DNA of 64,000 nt from Vibrio ponticus (GTDB lineage Bacteria > Pseudomonadota > Gammaproteobacteria > Enterobacterales > Vibrionaceae). Below are positions 1 through 9,155 of the stretch, piece after piece (position 1 is the stretch's first letter; the number at the start of each line of letters is the position of its first letter). The notes below the pieces were generated by a model, which saw nothing but the letters and a program-made list of their open reading frames with translations, did no database searches and was not told where the DNA came from. The DNA is taken from NCBI RefSeq assembly GCF_009938225.1, contig NZ_AP019657.1, positions 434,001-498,000 on the forward strand. The letters run 5' to 3'. The position numbers and the translations under genes are program-made.

Positions 1-1
1 T

Positions 2-268
2 GCACTTTGCTCATCGGGAGCAAAAGTGCTTGCTGCCCATCACCTTTTGCAAGGGCGCAATTATACAACTGGTGATGGTTTGGCGGAGAAGTTCGTTGAT
101 GGGCATTATCTTGACCAGAAGGTTGTGGTCGATGGCAATTTCATTACTGGCAAAGGTTTAGGCGTAAGCTTTGAGTTTGCCTTTACGGTTGCCAAAGCAC
201 TACTTACCAATGATCAAACTAAAGTTGACCATCAAGCTAATCATATTTATTTCGAATATTGGCAATAA
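2..268 (+). CDS. DJ-1/PfpI family protein, C-terminal part (5' end outside window)
   Basis: Only the last 88 residues are present. The frame is open from base 2 and ends in TAA at 266-268. It contains the nucleophile region ALCSSGAKVLAAHHLL, where the Cys is in the position of the reactive cysteine of DJ-1/YajL/PfpI proteins, then GRNYTTGDGLAEKF, YLDQKVVVDGNFITGKG and a final EFAFTVAKALL helix, which is the standard C-terminal pattern of the family. Members act as glyoxalases, chaperones or oxidative-stress proteins, so the exact role cannot be read from this fragment. The start and the N-terminal Glu region lie upstream of the window. Confidence 0.85.
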   Translation, partial: ALCSSGAKVLAAHHLLQGRNYTTGDGLAEKFVDGHYLDQKVVVDGNFITGKGLGVSFEFAFTVAKALLTNDQTKVDHQANHIYFEYWQ

Positions 269-426
269 ACGCTCACTAATCAACGTCAGTAAACTTTGCA
301 GAACGATAACAACAAAATTGAGTCTGGTTTGATTCTTAACTAACGATACTGCTCACCCATCTGAAGCAAAGAATAAGCGGACGAAATCATCTCTCGTTGT
401 GGCTCATCAGTAGAGATGTGTGCTTA

Positions 427-453
427 AAGGGCTAATCGGTTTGATTAGCCCTT
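427..453. terminator. Hairpin between convergent genes
   Basis: Perfect 11-bp stem (AAGGGCTAATC / GATTAGCCCTT) with a 5-nt loop, followed on the + strand by TATTTTATT. It lies between the DJ-1 gene (+) and the ybdG-like gene (-), so it probably terminates the + transcript and perhaps both. Confidence 0.6.
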
Positions 454-468
454 ATTTTATTCTCTGCC

Positions 469-1731
469 CTAATTGAGTTTAAGGCTATGAGCGTCATGGC
501 TGGTTAAGGTTTGATAAGGACGCAGTCCAAACATCGGCATTGCTGAATAGATATGATCGAATAAATCCGCTTGCACTCCTTCATAGGCGACCCAGTCGAC
601 ATCATTACAAAACGCATACACCTGTAGAGGAATACCTTCTGGGGTCGGCTCCAGTTGTCTTACCATGATCAACATATATTGATGAATGTCGTTATTGGCG
701 CGCAGGTAAGCATTCAGGTAAGCGCGGAAAAGACCTAGGTTGGTCATTTGGCGCAGGTTACCTGTTTCTCTATCTTCTGCTTCTAGACCTTGGTTGTACT
801 CATCAATATCACGTGATTTCTCATAGATATACTGACGTAAAATGCGGATTTTCTTCATTGATTCAATTTCCTCATCATCCATAAAACGAATCGAGGTTAC
901 ATCAATATTCACCGCACGCTTAATGCGTCGACCACCTGAATCTGACATGCCCTGCCAGTTAATAAAGGCGTTTTGCACCAGCGCGTAAGCTGGCAACATG
1001 CTGATGGTGTTGTCAAAGTTTCTCACTTTAACCGTGGTTAACGAGATCTCCTCGACCGTACCATTGGCGCCGTAAGCATCCATTTGAATCCAATCATTAA
1101 GGCTGATCATTTGGTTGGCGGAGAGCTGTATACCGGCAACAAAACCCAGAATCGTGTCTTTAAATACCAGCATCACAAAGCCAGTCGCGACACCTAAACC
1201 GGAGAGGAATATCACCGGGGACTCATTCGCAAGGATAGATACTGCGATTATCAGCCCAACGAAGAAGGTAAACAGCTTTGTGAGCTGAACAAAGCTTTTG
1301 ATTGGCATCTTACGGGTGATGCCTTTAAAGGTGGCAATGTCGTTGAGGGCATCAAGCAGGGCAAACACAACCCAAGTGATCATCAACACAATCAATATGC
1401 CCAATAGGCGATCGAGAATACCTGCCAGCAAGCTGTAGTGCCCAACCGCTATGGGGATCAGCACATCGAGCACCATCACCGGAACCAATAAAGAGATTTT
1501 GCCCAGCAAATCATATTTCGCCAGGCTTTCACTGAGCGGTTTATTGGTTTTTTGCAGAACGTTTTTAACTGAGCGGACAATCACGTGATGAACGATCAGG
1601 TAACTGACTGCTGCAACGGCCAATACTGAGAGAACGAAAACAGTGGTTAGCTCAACCCCATAAGGATCGCTGCTTATTCCTACATCGGCCAATTTGGCGG
1701 CAATGTAATTACGTACATGATGCTCAAGCAA
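469..1731 (-). CDS. ybdG: MscS-family mechanosensitive channel, YbdG type
   Basis: A 420-residue inner-membrane protein closely resembling E. coli YbdG (415 aa) in length and in recognisable blocks: the pore-lining segment around residues 175-205 (GLGVATGFVMLVFKD), then GFVAGIQLSANQMISLNDW and the beta domain with GTVEEISLTTVKVRNFDNT, and the soluble C-terminal domain with SGGRRIKRAVNIDVTSIRF. About five membrane segments precede the pore helix. YbdG-type channels give a low-conductance release path on osmotic downshift. The start is TTG at 1731 with a GAGG Shine-Dalgarno about 8 nt upstream; no in-frame ATG fits better. It is transcribed alone, divergently from the metal importer operon. Confidence 0.9.
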   Translation of the reverse strand: MLEHHVRNYIAAKLADVGISSDPYGVELTTVFVLSVLAVAAVSYLIVHHVIVRSVKNVLQKTNKPLSESLAKYDLLGKISLLVPVMVLDVLIPIAVGHYSLLAGILDRLLGILIVLMITWVVFALLDALNDIATFKGITRKMPIKSFVQLTKLFTFFVGLIIAVSILANESPVIFLSGLGVATGFVMLVFKDTILGFVAGIQLSANQMISLNDWIQMDAYGANGTVEEISLTTVKVRNFDNTISMLPAYALVQNAFINWQGMSDSGGRRIKRAVNIDVTSIRFMDDEEIESMKKIRILRQYIYEKSRDIDEYNQGLEAEDRETGNLRQMTNLGLFRAYLNAYLRANNDIHQYMLIMVRQLEPTPEGIPLQVYAFCNDVDWVAYEGVQADLFDHIYSAMPMFGLRPYQTLTSHDAHSLKLN

Positions 1732-1968
1732 AATATCATCCTCTATTTTTATTGTCTTTGAGGGTCTGAACCATACTCAGAAAGTTAACTCTCAATGGTT
1801 TTTGAAATTGTAGCTGCCATTTGGCAAGGGCGATTTGATTTTATTCGCGCTTTTTAATCAGCATGTTATCAGTAGGTGAGAGGAAATGCATGGAGAGAGA
1901 AGATTGATCTCGAGATGATGCTAAGTAAAGAAGTCACAAAACAAAGTAAAATATCGCTTTACTTGTAA

Positions 1969-1985
1969 ATGATAACCATTATCAT
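1969..1985. promoter_or_regulatory. Fur box upstream of the metal ABC importer operon
   Basis: ATGATAA-CCA-TTATCAT is a perfect 7-3-7 inverted repeat. It contains GATAACCATTATC, one mismatch from the distal two-thirds of the Fur consensus GATAATGATAATCATTATC. It lies about 40 bp before the start of the substrate-binding protein gene. Iron (or manganese) repression of the operon is inferred. An intact fur gene is present later in the same window. Confidence 0.8.
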
Positions 1986-2021
1986 CAAGTAATCATCGAT
2001 ACTTTTATCACAGGGAATGAA

Positions 2022-2909
2022 ATGAAAATAAATTTTAGAGCTTCGCTTTTAACCGCCATCGCATTATGCAGCTTTAGCCTTCCTGCACTAGCGAAGTTTA
2101 AGGTAGTGACTACTTTTACTGTGATTCAAGATATCGCACAAAATGTGGCGGGTGAGGCTGCCGAAGTCGTCTCTATTACTAAACCGGGTGCGGAGATCCA
2201 CGGTTATCAACCCACCCCGAAAGATATCGTCAAAGCGCAAAAAGCGGATTTGGTGGTATGGAACGGCATGAACCTTGAGTTGTGGTTTGAGAAGTTTTTC
2301 CAAAACGTTAAAGACGTCCCTTCTGTGATCGTAACGGAAGGTATCGAACCGATTTCTATTTACTCCGGTCCATACACTGGCAAACCCAATCCACACGCGT
2401 GGATGTCTGCCTCCAACGCGCTAATTTATGTCGACAACATTCGTGATGCATTAGTGAAGTACGATCCGGATAACGCCGATGTCTATCGTGCTAATGCAAA
2501 ACAGTACAAATCGCAAATTCTGGCTCTGGATGCTAAAAATCGCGCGGCATTTTCTGATATCGCCGCGGACAGTAAGTGGCTTGTGACCAGTGAAGGGGCA
2601 TTTAGTTACCTAGCACATGATTACGGCTTTAAAGAGGCATTTTTATGGCCGATGAATGCTGATCAGCAAGGCACCCCTCAGCAAGTAAAAGCTTTGATTG
2701 ATCAAGTGCGTGAAAACCAAATACCGGTGGTATTTAGTGAAAGCACCATTTCGCCAAAACCAGCTAAGCAAGTCGCGAAAGAGACCAATGCAAATTATGG
2801 AGGCGTGTTATACGTTGATTCACTGACGACCGCTGATGGTGCCGTACCGACTTACCTTGATTTACTTCGAGTCACAACAGAGACCATCGCGAAAGGGTTT
2901 GAATTATGA
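2022..2909 (+). CDS. sitA: Periplasmic Mn/Fe-binding protein of a metal ABC importer (SitA/YfeA type)
   Basis: 295 residues with a Sec signal peptide ending near PALA (residues 21-24). It is a cluster A-I metal-binding protein. The four expected metal ligands are visible: H60 in [12 protein letters not shown]125 in NPHAWM, E240 in VVFSE and D266 in LYVDSL. A His/His/Glu/Asp set and the lack of a His-rich loop favour Mn/Fe over Zn. It captures the metal in the periplasm and delivers it to the two permeases encoded downstream. The gene is first in a four-gene operon behind a Fur box, and its stop overlaps the ATPase start (ATGA, 2906-2909). Confidence 0.9.
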   Translation: MKINFRASLLTAIALCSFSLPALAKFKVVTTFTVIQDIAQNVAGEAAEVVSITKPGAEIHGYQPTPKDIVKAQKADLVVWNGMNLELWFEKFFQNVKDVPSVIVTEGIEPISIYSGPYTGKPNPHAWMSASNALIYVDNIRDALVKYDPDNADVYRANAKQYKSQILALDAKNRAAFSDIAADSKWLVTSEGAFSYLAHDYGFKEAFLWPMNADQQGTPQQVKALIDQVRENQIPVVFSESTISPKPAKQVAKETNANYGGVLYVDSLTTADGAVPTYLDLLRVTTETIAKGFEL

Positions 2910-3793
2910 GTCGTGGAGTCAGTATTGTCGCAAATGGCGTAGGTGTGGTGTACAGCAATGGACACAGTGCGATTAATGATGTTTCGTTCTCACTCGAACA
3001 GGGCACGATTTGTGCCCTAGTTGGAATCAATGGCGGCGGTAAATCGACGCTGTTTAAAGGCATTATGGGGTTAGTTGACCTGACTTCCGGCTCGATTCAA
3101 TTGGCTGGCTTAAACGTCAAACAAGCGCTGAAACAAAACTTGGTGGCGTATGTGCCTCAAACCGAAGATATCGATTGGAATTTTCCGATACTCACCCGTG
3201 ATGTGGTGATGCAAGGCCGCTATGGCTACATGGGATTTTTACGCATTCCAAGCAAAGCAGACCATCATGCTGTCGATGAAGCGATGGAGAAAATGGGTAT
3301 CGCTCATCTTGCCAGTCGCCAAATTGGTGAACTGTCTGGCGGGCAGAAAAAGCGCGTCTTTCTTGCTCGCGCTCTCGCGCAAAAAAGCAAAATAATCCTG
3401 CTTGATGAACCTTTTACCGGCGTGGATTTCAATACCGAGAACGTGATCATGGCATTGCTCAAAGAGCTACAAGAACAAGGGCATTTGATTCTCGTTTCGA
3501 CGCATAACTTAGGCAGCGTGCCTGATTACTGTAATCAAGTGTTGTTTATTAATCGCACCATTATTGCCGCAGGTCCAATCGAGACTACCTTTAATCAAGA
3601 TAACTTACATGCCACCTTTGGTGGGGTGCTAAAACAAGTCGATATTGCAGGTAAAACGCTGCACAAAGACGATGACGAGCGCAATATGTTGATCATCTCC
3701 GATCACGATAAACCGGCTGTGTTCTATGGAAAATCTAAATCAGAGGCGGTAATTGTGAGCGACAAAGGCGCGGGGAGTTCGCAGCATGTTTGA
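2906..3793 (+). CDS. sitB: Metal ABC importer ATPase (SitB type)
   Basis: 295-residue ABC ATPase with Walker [10 protein letters not shown] (residues 40-48), Q-loop VPQTED near residue 83, signature LSGGQ (143-147), Walker B IILLDEP (163-169) and the H-loop STHNLG. It energises uptake of Mn/Fe by the SitC/SitD permeases. The region after about residue 225 is a polar tail without recognised domain. The start overlaps the sitA stop by four bases, and its own stop lies 8 bp inside the next gene, so translation is expected to be coupled across the operon. Confidence 0.9.
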   Translation: MSRGVSIVANGVGVVYSNGHSAINDVSFSLEQGTICALVGINGGGKSTLFKGIMGLVDLTSGSIQLAGLNVKQALKQNLVAYVPQTEDIDWNFPILTRDVVMQGRYGYMGFLRIPSKADHHAVDEAMEKMGIAHLASRQIGELSGGQKKRVFLARALAQKSKIILLDEPFTGVDFNTENVIMALLKELQEQGHLILVSTHNLGSVPDYCNQVLFINRTIIAAGPIETTFNQDNLHATFGGVLKQVDIAGKTLHKDDDERNMLIISDHDKPAVFYGKSKSEAVIVSDKGAGSSQHV

Positions 3794-4667
3794 GGCATTG
3801 ATTGAGCCGTTTGGCTACCAGTATATGACCAATGCGCTGATCGCCGCCGCGCTGGTGGGGGGCGTCTGCGCATTTTTATCCGCTTTTTTAGTGCTTAAAG
3901 GTTGGTCTTTGATGGGCGATGCCTTGTCGCATGCCGTGGTGCCCGGTGTCGCAGGGGCGTATGCACTCGGCTTACCATTTTCAGTTGGCGCATTCTTTTC
4001 TGGCTTTCTAGCTGCGGGCAGTATTTTTTTTATTAAATCTCTCTCTTCACTGCGTGAAGACGCCATCATAGGTTTTGTTTTTACCACCTTCTTTGCCGCT
4101 GGCATGTTGATGATTTCGCTTAACCCGACCTCAGTGGATGTACAAACCATTATCTTCGGCAACATCCTCGCTGTTGATAGTCGCGACTTACAACAGATGC
4201 TGATCATTGGTTGTGTCTCGTTAACCATTTTGCTGTTCATCTGGAAAGACCTAATGCTGCTGTTTTTTGATGAAAACCAAGCCGCTTCAGTTGGACTATC
4301 AGCCGGTAAACTCAAAGTACTGTTTTTCGCTTTGCTCAGCGCTTGCACTGTCGCCTCGTTGCAGCTGGTGGGTGCGGTATTGGTGATTGCTTTGGTGATC
4401 ATTCCAGGCGCGACCGCTTACCTATTAACCGATCGGTTTGGGGTGATGTTAACCCTTGCAACGGTTATCGGTGTGGTCTCAGCACTATTTGGTACTTATT
4501 TGAGCTACTACCTTGATGGCGTAACCGGCGGCTTGATTGTTCTTACTCAAGCCGCGCTGTTTATTGTCGCGTTTCTATTTGCGCCTAAATATGGCTTGCT
4601 CAAGACGCGCTATTCCATTCAGTTGACAGGTGCGCAAACCAAGCAATGGAGAGAGCGTGATGTTTGA
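3786..4667 (+). CDS. sitC: Metal ABC importer permease 1 (SitC type)
   Basis: 293-residue polytopic membrane protein of the ABC-3 (ZnuB/SitC/SitD) family with about eight hydrophobic segments. The family block [19 protein letters not shown] is near residues 38-56 and the C-terminal [15 protein letters not shown] segment is also typical. It begins with ATGTTTGA overlapping the ATPase stop by 8 bp, and sitD begins with the identical overlap. The N-terminal 55 residues are clearly related to those of the next gene, so the two permeases are paralogues that probably pair in the membrane as a heterodimer. Confidence 0.9.
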   Translation: MFEALIEPFGYQYMTNALIAAALVGGVCAFLSAFLVLKGWSLMGDALSHAVVPGVAGAYALGLPFSVGAFFSGFLAAGSIFFIKSLSSLREDAIIGFVFTTFFAAGMLMISLNPTSVDVQTIIFGNILAVDSRDLQQMLIIGCVSLTILLFIWKDLMLLFFDENQAASVGLSAGKLKVLFFALLSACTVASLQLVGAVLVIALVIIPGATAYLLTDRFGVMLTLATVIGVVSALFGTYLSYYLDGVTGGLIVLTQAALFIVAFLFAPKYGLLKTRYSIQLTGAQTKQWRERDV

Positions 4668-5508
4668 ATATTTTATTGAGCCACTGAGCTTTAGCTTTAT
4701 GCAAAACGCACTGTTCGCTGGTGCGGCGGTTGCGGTTGTATGCGCGGTACTCTCTTGCTATTTAGTTCTCAAAGGCTGGGCACTGATGGGCGATGCGGTT
4801 TCTCACGCGGTATTGCCGGGGGTGATTCTCGCCTACGTGCTGGCTCTGCCATTGAGTGTCGGCGCGTTTGTTTCAGGGCTCAGTTGTGCCTTGCTAACTG
4901 GTTATGTCAAAGATAATAGTCGTATTAAGGAAGACACGGTGATGGGAATTGTGTTCTCGGCGCTCTTTGCTCTTGGCATCGTACTGTTTGCCAAAATTGA
5001 AACCGAGCATCACCTAACTCATATTTTGTTTGGCAACATGCTCGGTGTATCGAGCGCTGATATGTGGCAGATCATCATCACTTCAGTCATCGTGACTTTA
5101 GTGCTGACGGTAAAATACAAAGATTTTATGCTGTATTGCTTTGATAAAAGCCACGCTAAAGTCGCAGGGTTAAACGTAAAACTGCTGCATTATGGCTTAC
5201 TCACGTTGATGGCACTGGCGATTGTAGCTTCAATTCAGATTGTTGGTGTGATCATGGTTGTAGCGATGCTGATAGGGCCGGGGATCATTGCCATGATGCT
5301 GACCAAGCAGTTTGGTTGGATGATGTTTACCGCGTGTATTGTTTCGCTGCTTAGCACTTTCGCTGGGGTAGTGGTGAGTTACCACATTGATGGTGCCACC
5401 AGTTCATGCATTATCTTAATTCAATCTGCGCTGTTTATTGCCGCATTGGCATTTTCTAAGTGGCAGAGCAAAGCCTCGCATCGTCAACTAAGCCAAGTCG
5501 CTCAGTAG
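4660..5508 (+). CDS. sitD: Metal ABC importer permease 2 (SitD type)
   Basis: 282 residues from ATG 4660. An in-frame ATG at 4630 exists, but 4660 reproduces both the 8-bp ATGTTTGA overlap seen at the sitB/sitC junction and the MFE-x-x-IEP N-terminus of SitC, so it is preferred. About eight membrane segments are present, with LKGWALMGDAVSHAVLPGV near residues 38-56 and YHIDGATSSCIILIQ near the C-terminus. It is the second permease of the Mn/Fe importer and the last gene of the operon. Confidence 0.9.
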   Translation: MFEYFIEPLSFSFMQNALFAGAAVAVVCAVLSCYLVLKGWALMGDAVSHAVLPGVILAYVLALPLSVGAFVSGLSCALLTGYVKDNSRIKEDTVMGIVFSALFALGIVLFAKIETEHHLTHILFGNMLGVSSADMWQIIITSVIVTLVLTVKYKDFMLYCFDKSHAKVAGLNVKLLHYGLLTLMALAIVASIQIVGVIMVVAMLIGPGIIAMMLTKQFGWMMFTACIVSLLSTFAGVVVSYHIDGATSSCIILIQSALFIAALAFSKWQSKASHRQLSQVAQ

Positions 5509-5565
5509 GGAGCACAAGTTACTCAGTAGAGGACATGGGGGCAAAGAGGTCACCCCAATAAATAG

Positions 5566-5590
5566 CAATGCCAGTCTGTGACTGGCATTG
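5566..5590. terminator. Hairpin between sit operon and SDR gene
   Basis: A perfect 10-bp stem (CAATGCCAGT / ACTGGCATTG) with loop CTGTG lies between the convergent sitD and SDR genes. It has no good U-tract on either strand, so it may be a bidirectional but weak terminator or a transcript-end stabiliser. Confidence 0.45.
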
Positions 5591-5619
5591 ATGCTCTATC
5601 GTAAGTGTCTACGATGTGG

Positions 5620-6228
5620 TTAGTTTCCAGCAAAGGCTTTAAAGGTTTTACCATTCTCGACGCCTAGAGCACTGCGAAGGTAAAACTGCGCCACGTCTTT
5701 GGCATCCATAGAATGAAAGCCTGGGAAATAGTCACCATAAATAGACAGCGATTCAGTGACCACGGTTGGGCTAACGGCATTAATGCGAATACCACGTGGC
5801 AGTTCGTGGGATACTGCGGTAACGAAATGCTCAAGGGCTCCGTTAAGTGTCGCTGCGCTAACGCCATAAGCAATTGGGTAATCGGCGATGATGCCACTGG
5901 TTAAGGTAATGCTACCTTTGTCATTTAAGTGGTTAAGTGCAATTTGGCTGAGGTTAACTTGTCCCATCAGGCGGCTATTAATACCGACGTCCCACTCTTC
6001 ACGGCTAATTTGTTCAAAGGTATTGAAAGCCACATCACCAGCGGCACAAATGATGCCATCCACTTTGCCAACTTTATCTAACGCCGCTTGGATCGAATTC
6101 GCATCCGCAATATCGATTTGCACATTACCACTGTTTTTCCCTGCGGTGATCACTTGGTGGTTGTGGGTAAGAGCTTTAGTGATTTCTGAACCGATAGTAC
6201 CTGCTGCGCCAATAACTAAAATTTTCAT
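5620..6228 (-). CDS. Short-chain dehydrogenase/reductase lacking the usual catalytic Lys
   Basis: 202-residue SDR-fold protein. The nucleotide-binding glycine motif GAAGTIG is at residues 7-13, CAAG at 61-64, the catalytic-type Ser at 111 (TSG) and Tyr at 121. The usual YxxxK is YGVSA here, so Ala125 replaces the lysine. I recall a subgroup of SDR proteins with this same AYG-SAA pattern, so this is probably a subfamily trait and not damage. Substrate unknown. It is divergent from a LysR gene 99 bp away, which is probably its regulator. Confidence 0.8.
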   Translation of the reverse strand: MKILVIGAAGTIGSEITKALTHNHQVITAGKNSGNVQIDIADANSIQAALDKVGKVDGIICAAGDVAFNTFEQISREEWDVGINSRLMGQVNLSQIALNHLNDKGSITLTSGIIADYPIAYGVSAATLNGALEHFVTAVSHELPRGIRINAVSPTVVTESLSIYGDYFPGFHSMDAKDVAQFYLRSALGVENGKTFKAFAGN

Positions 6229-6327
6229 AATTTCTCTCCGTTGTGTTTACGTTTTGTATCTTATTTCCTTGAGTGTTGCGGAAAAACCACACAAAATGAG
6301 CGCACTGTTTACTAAATGGTGTTAATC

Positions 6328-7224
6328 ATGAATCTCACCTATCTACAAACTTTTTTGACCGTGGCGCAAGAGGGCAGCTTTACCAAGGCCGCAGAGGAAC
6401 TGGATGTTTCCAAAGGTTTGGTGTCGCGCCATATTCAGCGATTAGAAAGCTCACTAAACAGTAAGCTGTTCCATCGCTCCACGCGCTCGATTAGTTTGAC
6501 GGAGTCAGGGCGTGATTTACTGACCCGCGCGCAACAGATCCAGCTATTAGCAACCGAAGCAGAAATGCGCGTGCGAGATATGGCGCAAGAGATCAGCGGC
6601 GAGCTCCGTATTACCGCACCATTAGAATTTGGTCGCTCCTTATGTCAAAGCGTGATCCCCAACTATTGCCAACAAAACCCCAAAGTCGAGGTAATTTGCG
6701 ATTTCGGTCCCGGGAAAAAACGTATTGAGCTAGGCGAGTGTGATGTGGCGATTCGCGCCTTTGACGCGCTGCCAGATGATGTTGTGGCAAAAGAGCTCGG
6801 CTATATGCGCAACGTATTGGTAGCGGCGCCAGTCTATTTAGATTCTGTCGCGCCAGTTACGATAGACAATCTCGAACAGCAGCGATTTGTTCTCAATAGC
6901 CAAAACGAGCGCTGGAATCATCTGCAATTGGTGCGGGAGGATGAAACGCTATTCAAGCAAGTGATTGGTAATCTTCGCGCCAATACCTATACAGCGATTT
7001 TGTCTTTAGCGCAGCAAGGGATGGGGCTTGCTTGCGTGCCGTTTATGCATGCAGAGAGTATGATCAATCGAGGCGAGTTGGTTGAGGTGCTGCCAGAGTG
7101 GTCGGTGAAATCCCATAAGCTAAGTTTGATTTACGCCCAGCGTAGGATCACCCCTTCAAAGTTGGTGAAGTTCAACCAAGCGGTCATTGAGTGGTTGCGA
7201 GCAAACCCGAGGTATCTGATTTAG
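6328..7224 (+). CDS. LysR-family transcriptional regulator
   Basis: 298 residues from ATG 6328 (MNLTYLQTFLTVAQEGSFTKAAEELDVSKG); another ATG 12 bp upstream is in frame but would add only MVLI and has no better ribosome site. The winged helix-turn-helix (residues 1-60, including SKGLVSRHIQRLESSL and FHRSTRSISLTESG) is followed by an effector domain of the CrgA-like subgroup. The divergent SDR gene is the likely target. No effector can be read from the sequence. Confidence 0.85.
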   Translation: MNLTYLQTFLTVAQEGSFTKAAEELDVSKGLVSRHIQRLESSLNSKLFHRSTRSISLTESGRDLLTRAQQIQLLATEAEMRVRDMAQEISGELRITAPLEFGRSLCQSVIPNYCQQNPKVEVICDFGPGKKRIELGECDVAIRAFDALPDDVVAKELGYMRNVLVAAPVYLDSVAPVTIDNLEQQRFVLNSQNERWNHLQLVREDETLFKQVIGNLRANTYTAILSLAQQGMGLACVPFMHAESMINRGELVEVLPEWSVKSHKLSLIYAQRRITPSKLVKFNQAVIEWLRANPRYLI

Positions 7225-7288
7225 GGTTAGCGAGATAACCTGCCAAGTATTGCTTCTGAGCGGCTTGGCAGGTGATAGGATGCGTAAT

Positions 7289-7795
7289 TTAAGCGTGGTA
7301 TTGGTACAAATTATTGAGCATGCCGTAGAGTTCCATGGTTTGGTTGAACTCGAACCCAACCGCTTTAAGCAGTTTATTCGATCTCAAATTATCTGGCAGG
7401 GTAACCGCAAGCACGGTATCCAATTGACACGCGCTCATCGTGCTCGCCAATACTTGTTTAGCCGCTTCACTGGCATAGCCTTTGCCTGCAAACTGATCTA
7501 AAAACGCATAGCCCAAATCAGGGTGTTCCAACTCATCTCTTTTTAGCACGCCACACATACCAATTGGCGTCTGGCACTGCTTGAGTACCACCAAGCTAAG
7601 ACCAAAGCCATACTTGGTGTAGCTCGCCATCGGACCTTGTTTTAGGTAATTGATTGCGTCTTCTTCCGTGCGCACATTCTTATCCGCGATGTAGCGAATA
7701 AACGAATCTTGATTCAGTAAACGCACAATAAATTCGGCGTCGCTCAACCCAAAATGACGAACAATCAGTTTTTCTGTTTCACATACCACAGTCAT
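7289..7795 (-). CDS. GNAT-family N-acetyltransferase (RimJ/RimL-like)
   Basis: 168-residue GNAT protein of the Acetyltransf_3 type. It opens with ETEKLIVRHFGLSDAEFIVRLLN, typical of RimJ/RimL-like enzymes, and the acetyl-CoA loop is LDQFAGKGYASEAAKQVL (a QxxGxGxxxE-like motif), followed by AVTLPDNLRSNKLLKAVGFEF, the standard N-x-x-S-x-x-L-x-x-x-G-F block. It probably acetylates the amino terminus of a protein or a small amine; the substrate is unknown. It stands alone between the LysR gene and the ssrA 3' flank. Confidence 0.85.
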   Translation of the reverse strand: MTVVCETEKLIVRHFGLSDAEFIVRLLNQDSFIRYIADKNVRTEEDAINYLKQGPMASYTKYGFGLSLVVLKQCQTPIGMCGVLKRDELEHPDLGYAFLDQFAGKGYASEAAKQVLASTMSACQLDTVLAVTLPDNLRSNKLLKAVGFEFNQTMELYGMLNNLYQYHA

Positions 7796-7937
7796 GTGAG
7801 TTTCCTCTGAGCGTTTAAAATCGTGTAATCGCAGAGATTACTAATCAAAGCTGATTTTGCCACAGATTCTAAATTTCTGTTCGTTTAAACAAAAAATAGC
7901 TGAGATTGGAGGGGGATGGAGCACCGGTAGATGTATT

Positions 7938-7984
7938 GGTAACACGAGTGTATTTCTTTAAGGCGTGTTACCAAACGTGTTACT
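7938..7984. repeat. Short CGTGTTAC repeats beside the ssrA 3' end
   Basis: GGTAACACG (7938-7946) and CGTGTTACC (7964-7972) form a 9-bp perfect inverted repeat, and a third copy CGTGTTACT lies at 7976-7984, 12 bp from the second. This is the only structure I see in the 320-bp gap between the GNAT gene and tmRNA apart from the ssrA terminator. The pattern recalls arm-type binding sites of tyrosine integrases, but no integrase gene is present. Confidence 0.4.
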
Positions 7985-8076
7985 AAGGGATTAGGGTAGG
8001 AGGTAAACCCTGTATAGGGTTGGAGATGGATATGGACTAGTTAGTCGTTATCTACTTGAAATTACGACCAATACAA

Positions 8077-8106
8077 AAAGGGCCAACTCTTTCGAGTTGG
8101 CCCTTT
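8077..8106 (-). terminator. ssrA intrinsic terminator
   Basis: A 13-bp perfect stem (GAGTTGGCCCTTT pairing with AAAGGGCCAACTC) closed by a GAAA tetraloop when read on the minus strand, followed by TTTTTGTATT. It lies 10 bp beyond the tmRNA CCA end. Confidence 0.9.
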
Positions 8107-8115
8107 CCAAACGTT

Positions 8116-8483
8116 TGGTGGAGCTGGCGGGAGTTGAACCCGCGTCCGAAAACCTTTCATCATTGGTACTACATGCTTAGTCGATCTTTAATTTCACCAC
8201 CGACCTGCGAACCGACACGCTAGCTGATGGCTATCCTGAATTATAATTCGTCGTTCATCTCTCAGGCGGGAGAATCCGGACTAGCGCGTTTGGGTTTGAT
8301 CCCTCGTTGGTCCCCGTCTTACGTGCGGAAGCTAGGGCGAGAGAGCTCTGAGCAGGTTATTAAGCTGCTAGTGCGTAGTTTTCGTCGTTTGCGACTATTT
8401 TTTTGCGGTTTGTTAACGAGGCCTACCGCACCTCGGCATGCACCTCAGACTTCTGAATTCCCGTCGAATCCTAAATCAGCCCC
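8116..8483 (-). ncRNA. ssrA: tmRNA (trans-translation RNA)
   Basis: The minus strand starts GGGGCTGATTTAGGATTCGA at 8483 and ends with the tRNA-like T-arm and acceptor sequence CGGGTTCAACTCCCGCCAGC followed by TCCACCA at 8116; both ends match tmRNA. The internal reading frame gives the tag ANDENYALAA with stop. About 368 nt in all, the usual size. It rescues stalled ribosomes together with SmpB, whose gene lies 67 bp upstream of the RNA on the same strand. A reading frame on the opposite strand here is spurious. Confidence 0.97.
8360..8392 (-). other. ssrA: tmRNA proteolysis tag reading frame (ANDENYALAA)
   Basis: On the minus strand, GCA at 8392-8390 is the resume codon, followed by codons for N-D-E-N-Y-A-L-A-A and TAA (8362-8360). 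The tag ends in the LAA degron used by ClpXP-type proteases. Confidence 0.95.
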
Positions 8484-8550
8484 AAGTGTTGGAAGCATAG
8501 TACCAGAAAAGCCAAGCCTGTCTAGTACTCTACCTCTTAAGTGGTCAAGA

Positions 8551-9036
8551 TTAGCGCAATCCGCTCTTCATTACGCGTGCTTTTTCACGAGCCCAATCTT
8601 TTTCTTTAAGATCAGTACGTTTATCGTGCAGTTTCTTACCTTTCGCTACACCAATCTTAATCTTCACCCATGAGCGAGACCAGTATAGTGATAGCGCAGC
8701 TAGTGTCATACCTTCGCGGTTAATTCGACCAAACAAGTTGTCGAGTTCGCGACGGCTCATTAGTAGTTTACGCACGCGTGTCGGGTTTGCGACAACGTGG
8801 GTCGATGCTTGATTAAGAGGAGTGATCGTCATGCCGCTGATAAAGGCTTCTCCGTCACGCATAAACACATAGCTTTCTGCGATATTGGCTTTGCCTTGGC
8901 GTAGGGCTTTCACTTCCCAGCCTTGTAGCTCCAAGCCAGCTTCTATTTCATCGTCAATGAAGTATTCGTGGCGAGCTTTCTTGTTAAGCGCGATAGTATT
9001 GCTACCCGCTTTTTGTTTTGAATTTTTCTTTGCCAT
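8551..9036 (-). CDS. smpB: SsrA-binding protein SmpB
   Basis: 161 residues, the usual length. It has the SmpB blocks [39 protein letters not shown], the [10 protein letters not shown] region and the basic C-terminal tail ([19 protein letters not shown]) that enters the mRNA channel. It binds tmRNA and delivers it to stalled ribosomes. The gene precedes ssrA on the same strand, a classic functional pair. Confidence 0.97.
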   Translation of the reverse strand: MAKKNSKQKAGSNTIALNKKARHEYFIDDEIEAGLELQGWEVKALRQGKANIAESYVFMRDGEAFISGMTITPLNQASTHVVANPTRVRKLLMSRRELDNLFGRINREGMTLAALSLYWSRSWVKIKIGVAKGKKLHDKRTDLKEKDWAREKARVMKSGLR

Positions 9037-9155
9037 AATGGCGACATTATACGGTGCACTGATGGGTTAGCAAATCCCTTTATTTGCGCTCAAGGCAAAT
9101 AAAAGTAAAATTGCACTGAGCTTAACGCTTAGATTGTTCTGAATTAGGAGAATAT

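Noticed and set aside
8227..8673. A 148-codon frame on the + strand
   Set aside because: It lies across the tmRNA and the end of smpB on the opposite strand and has no family resemblance; it is a shadow.
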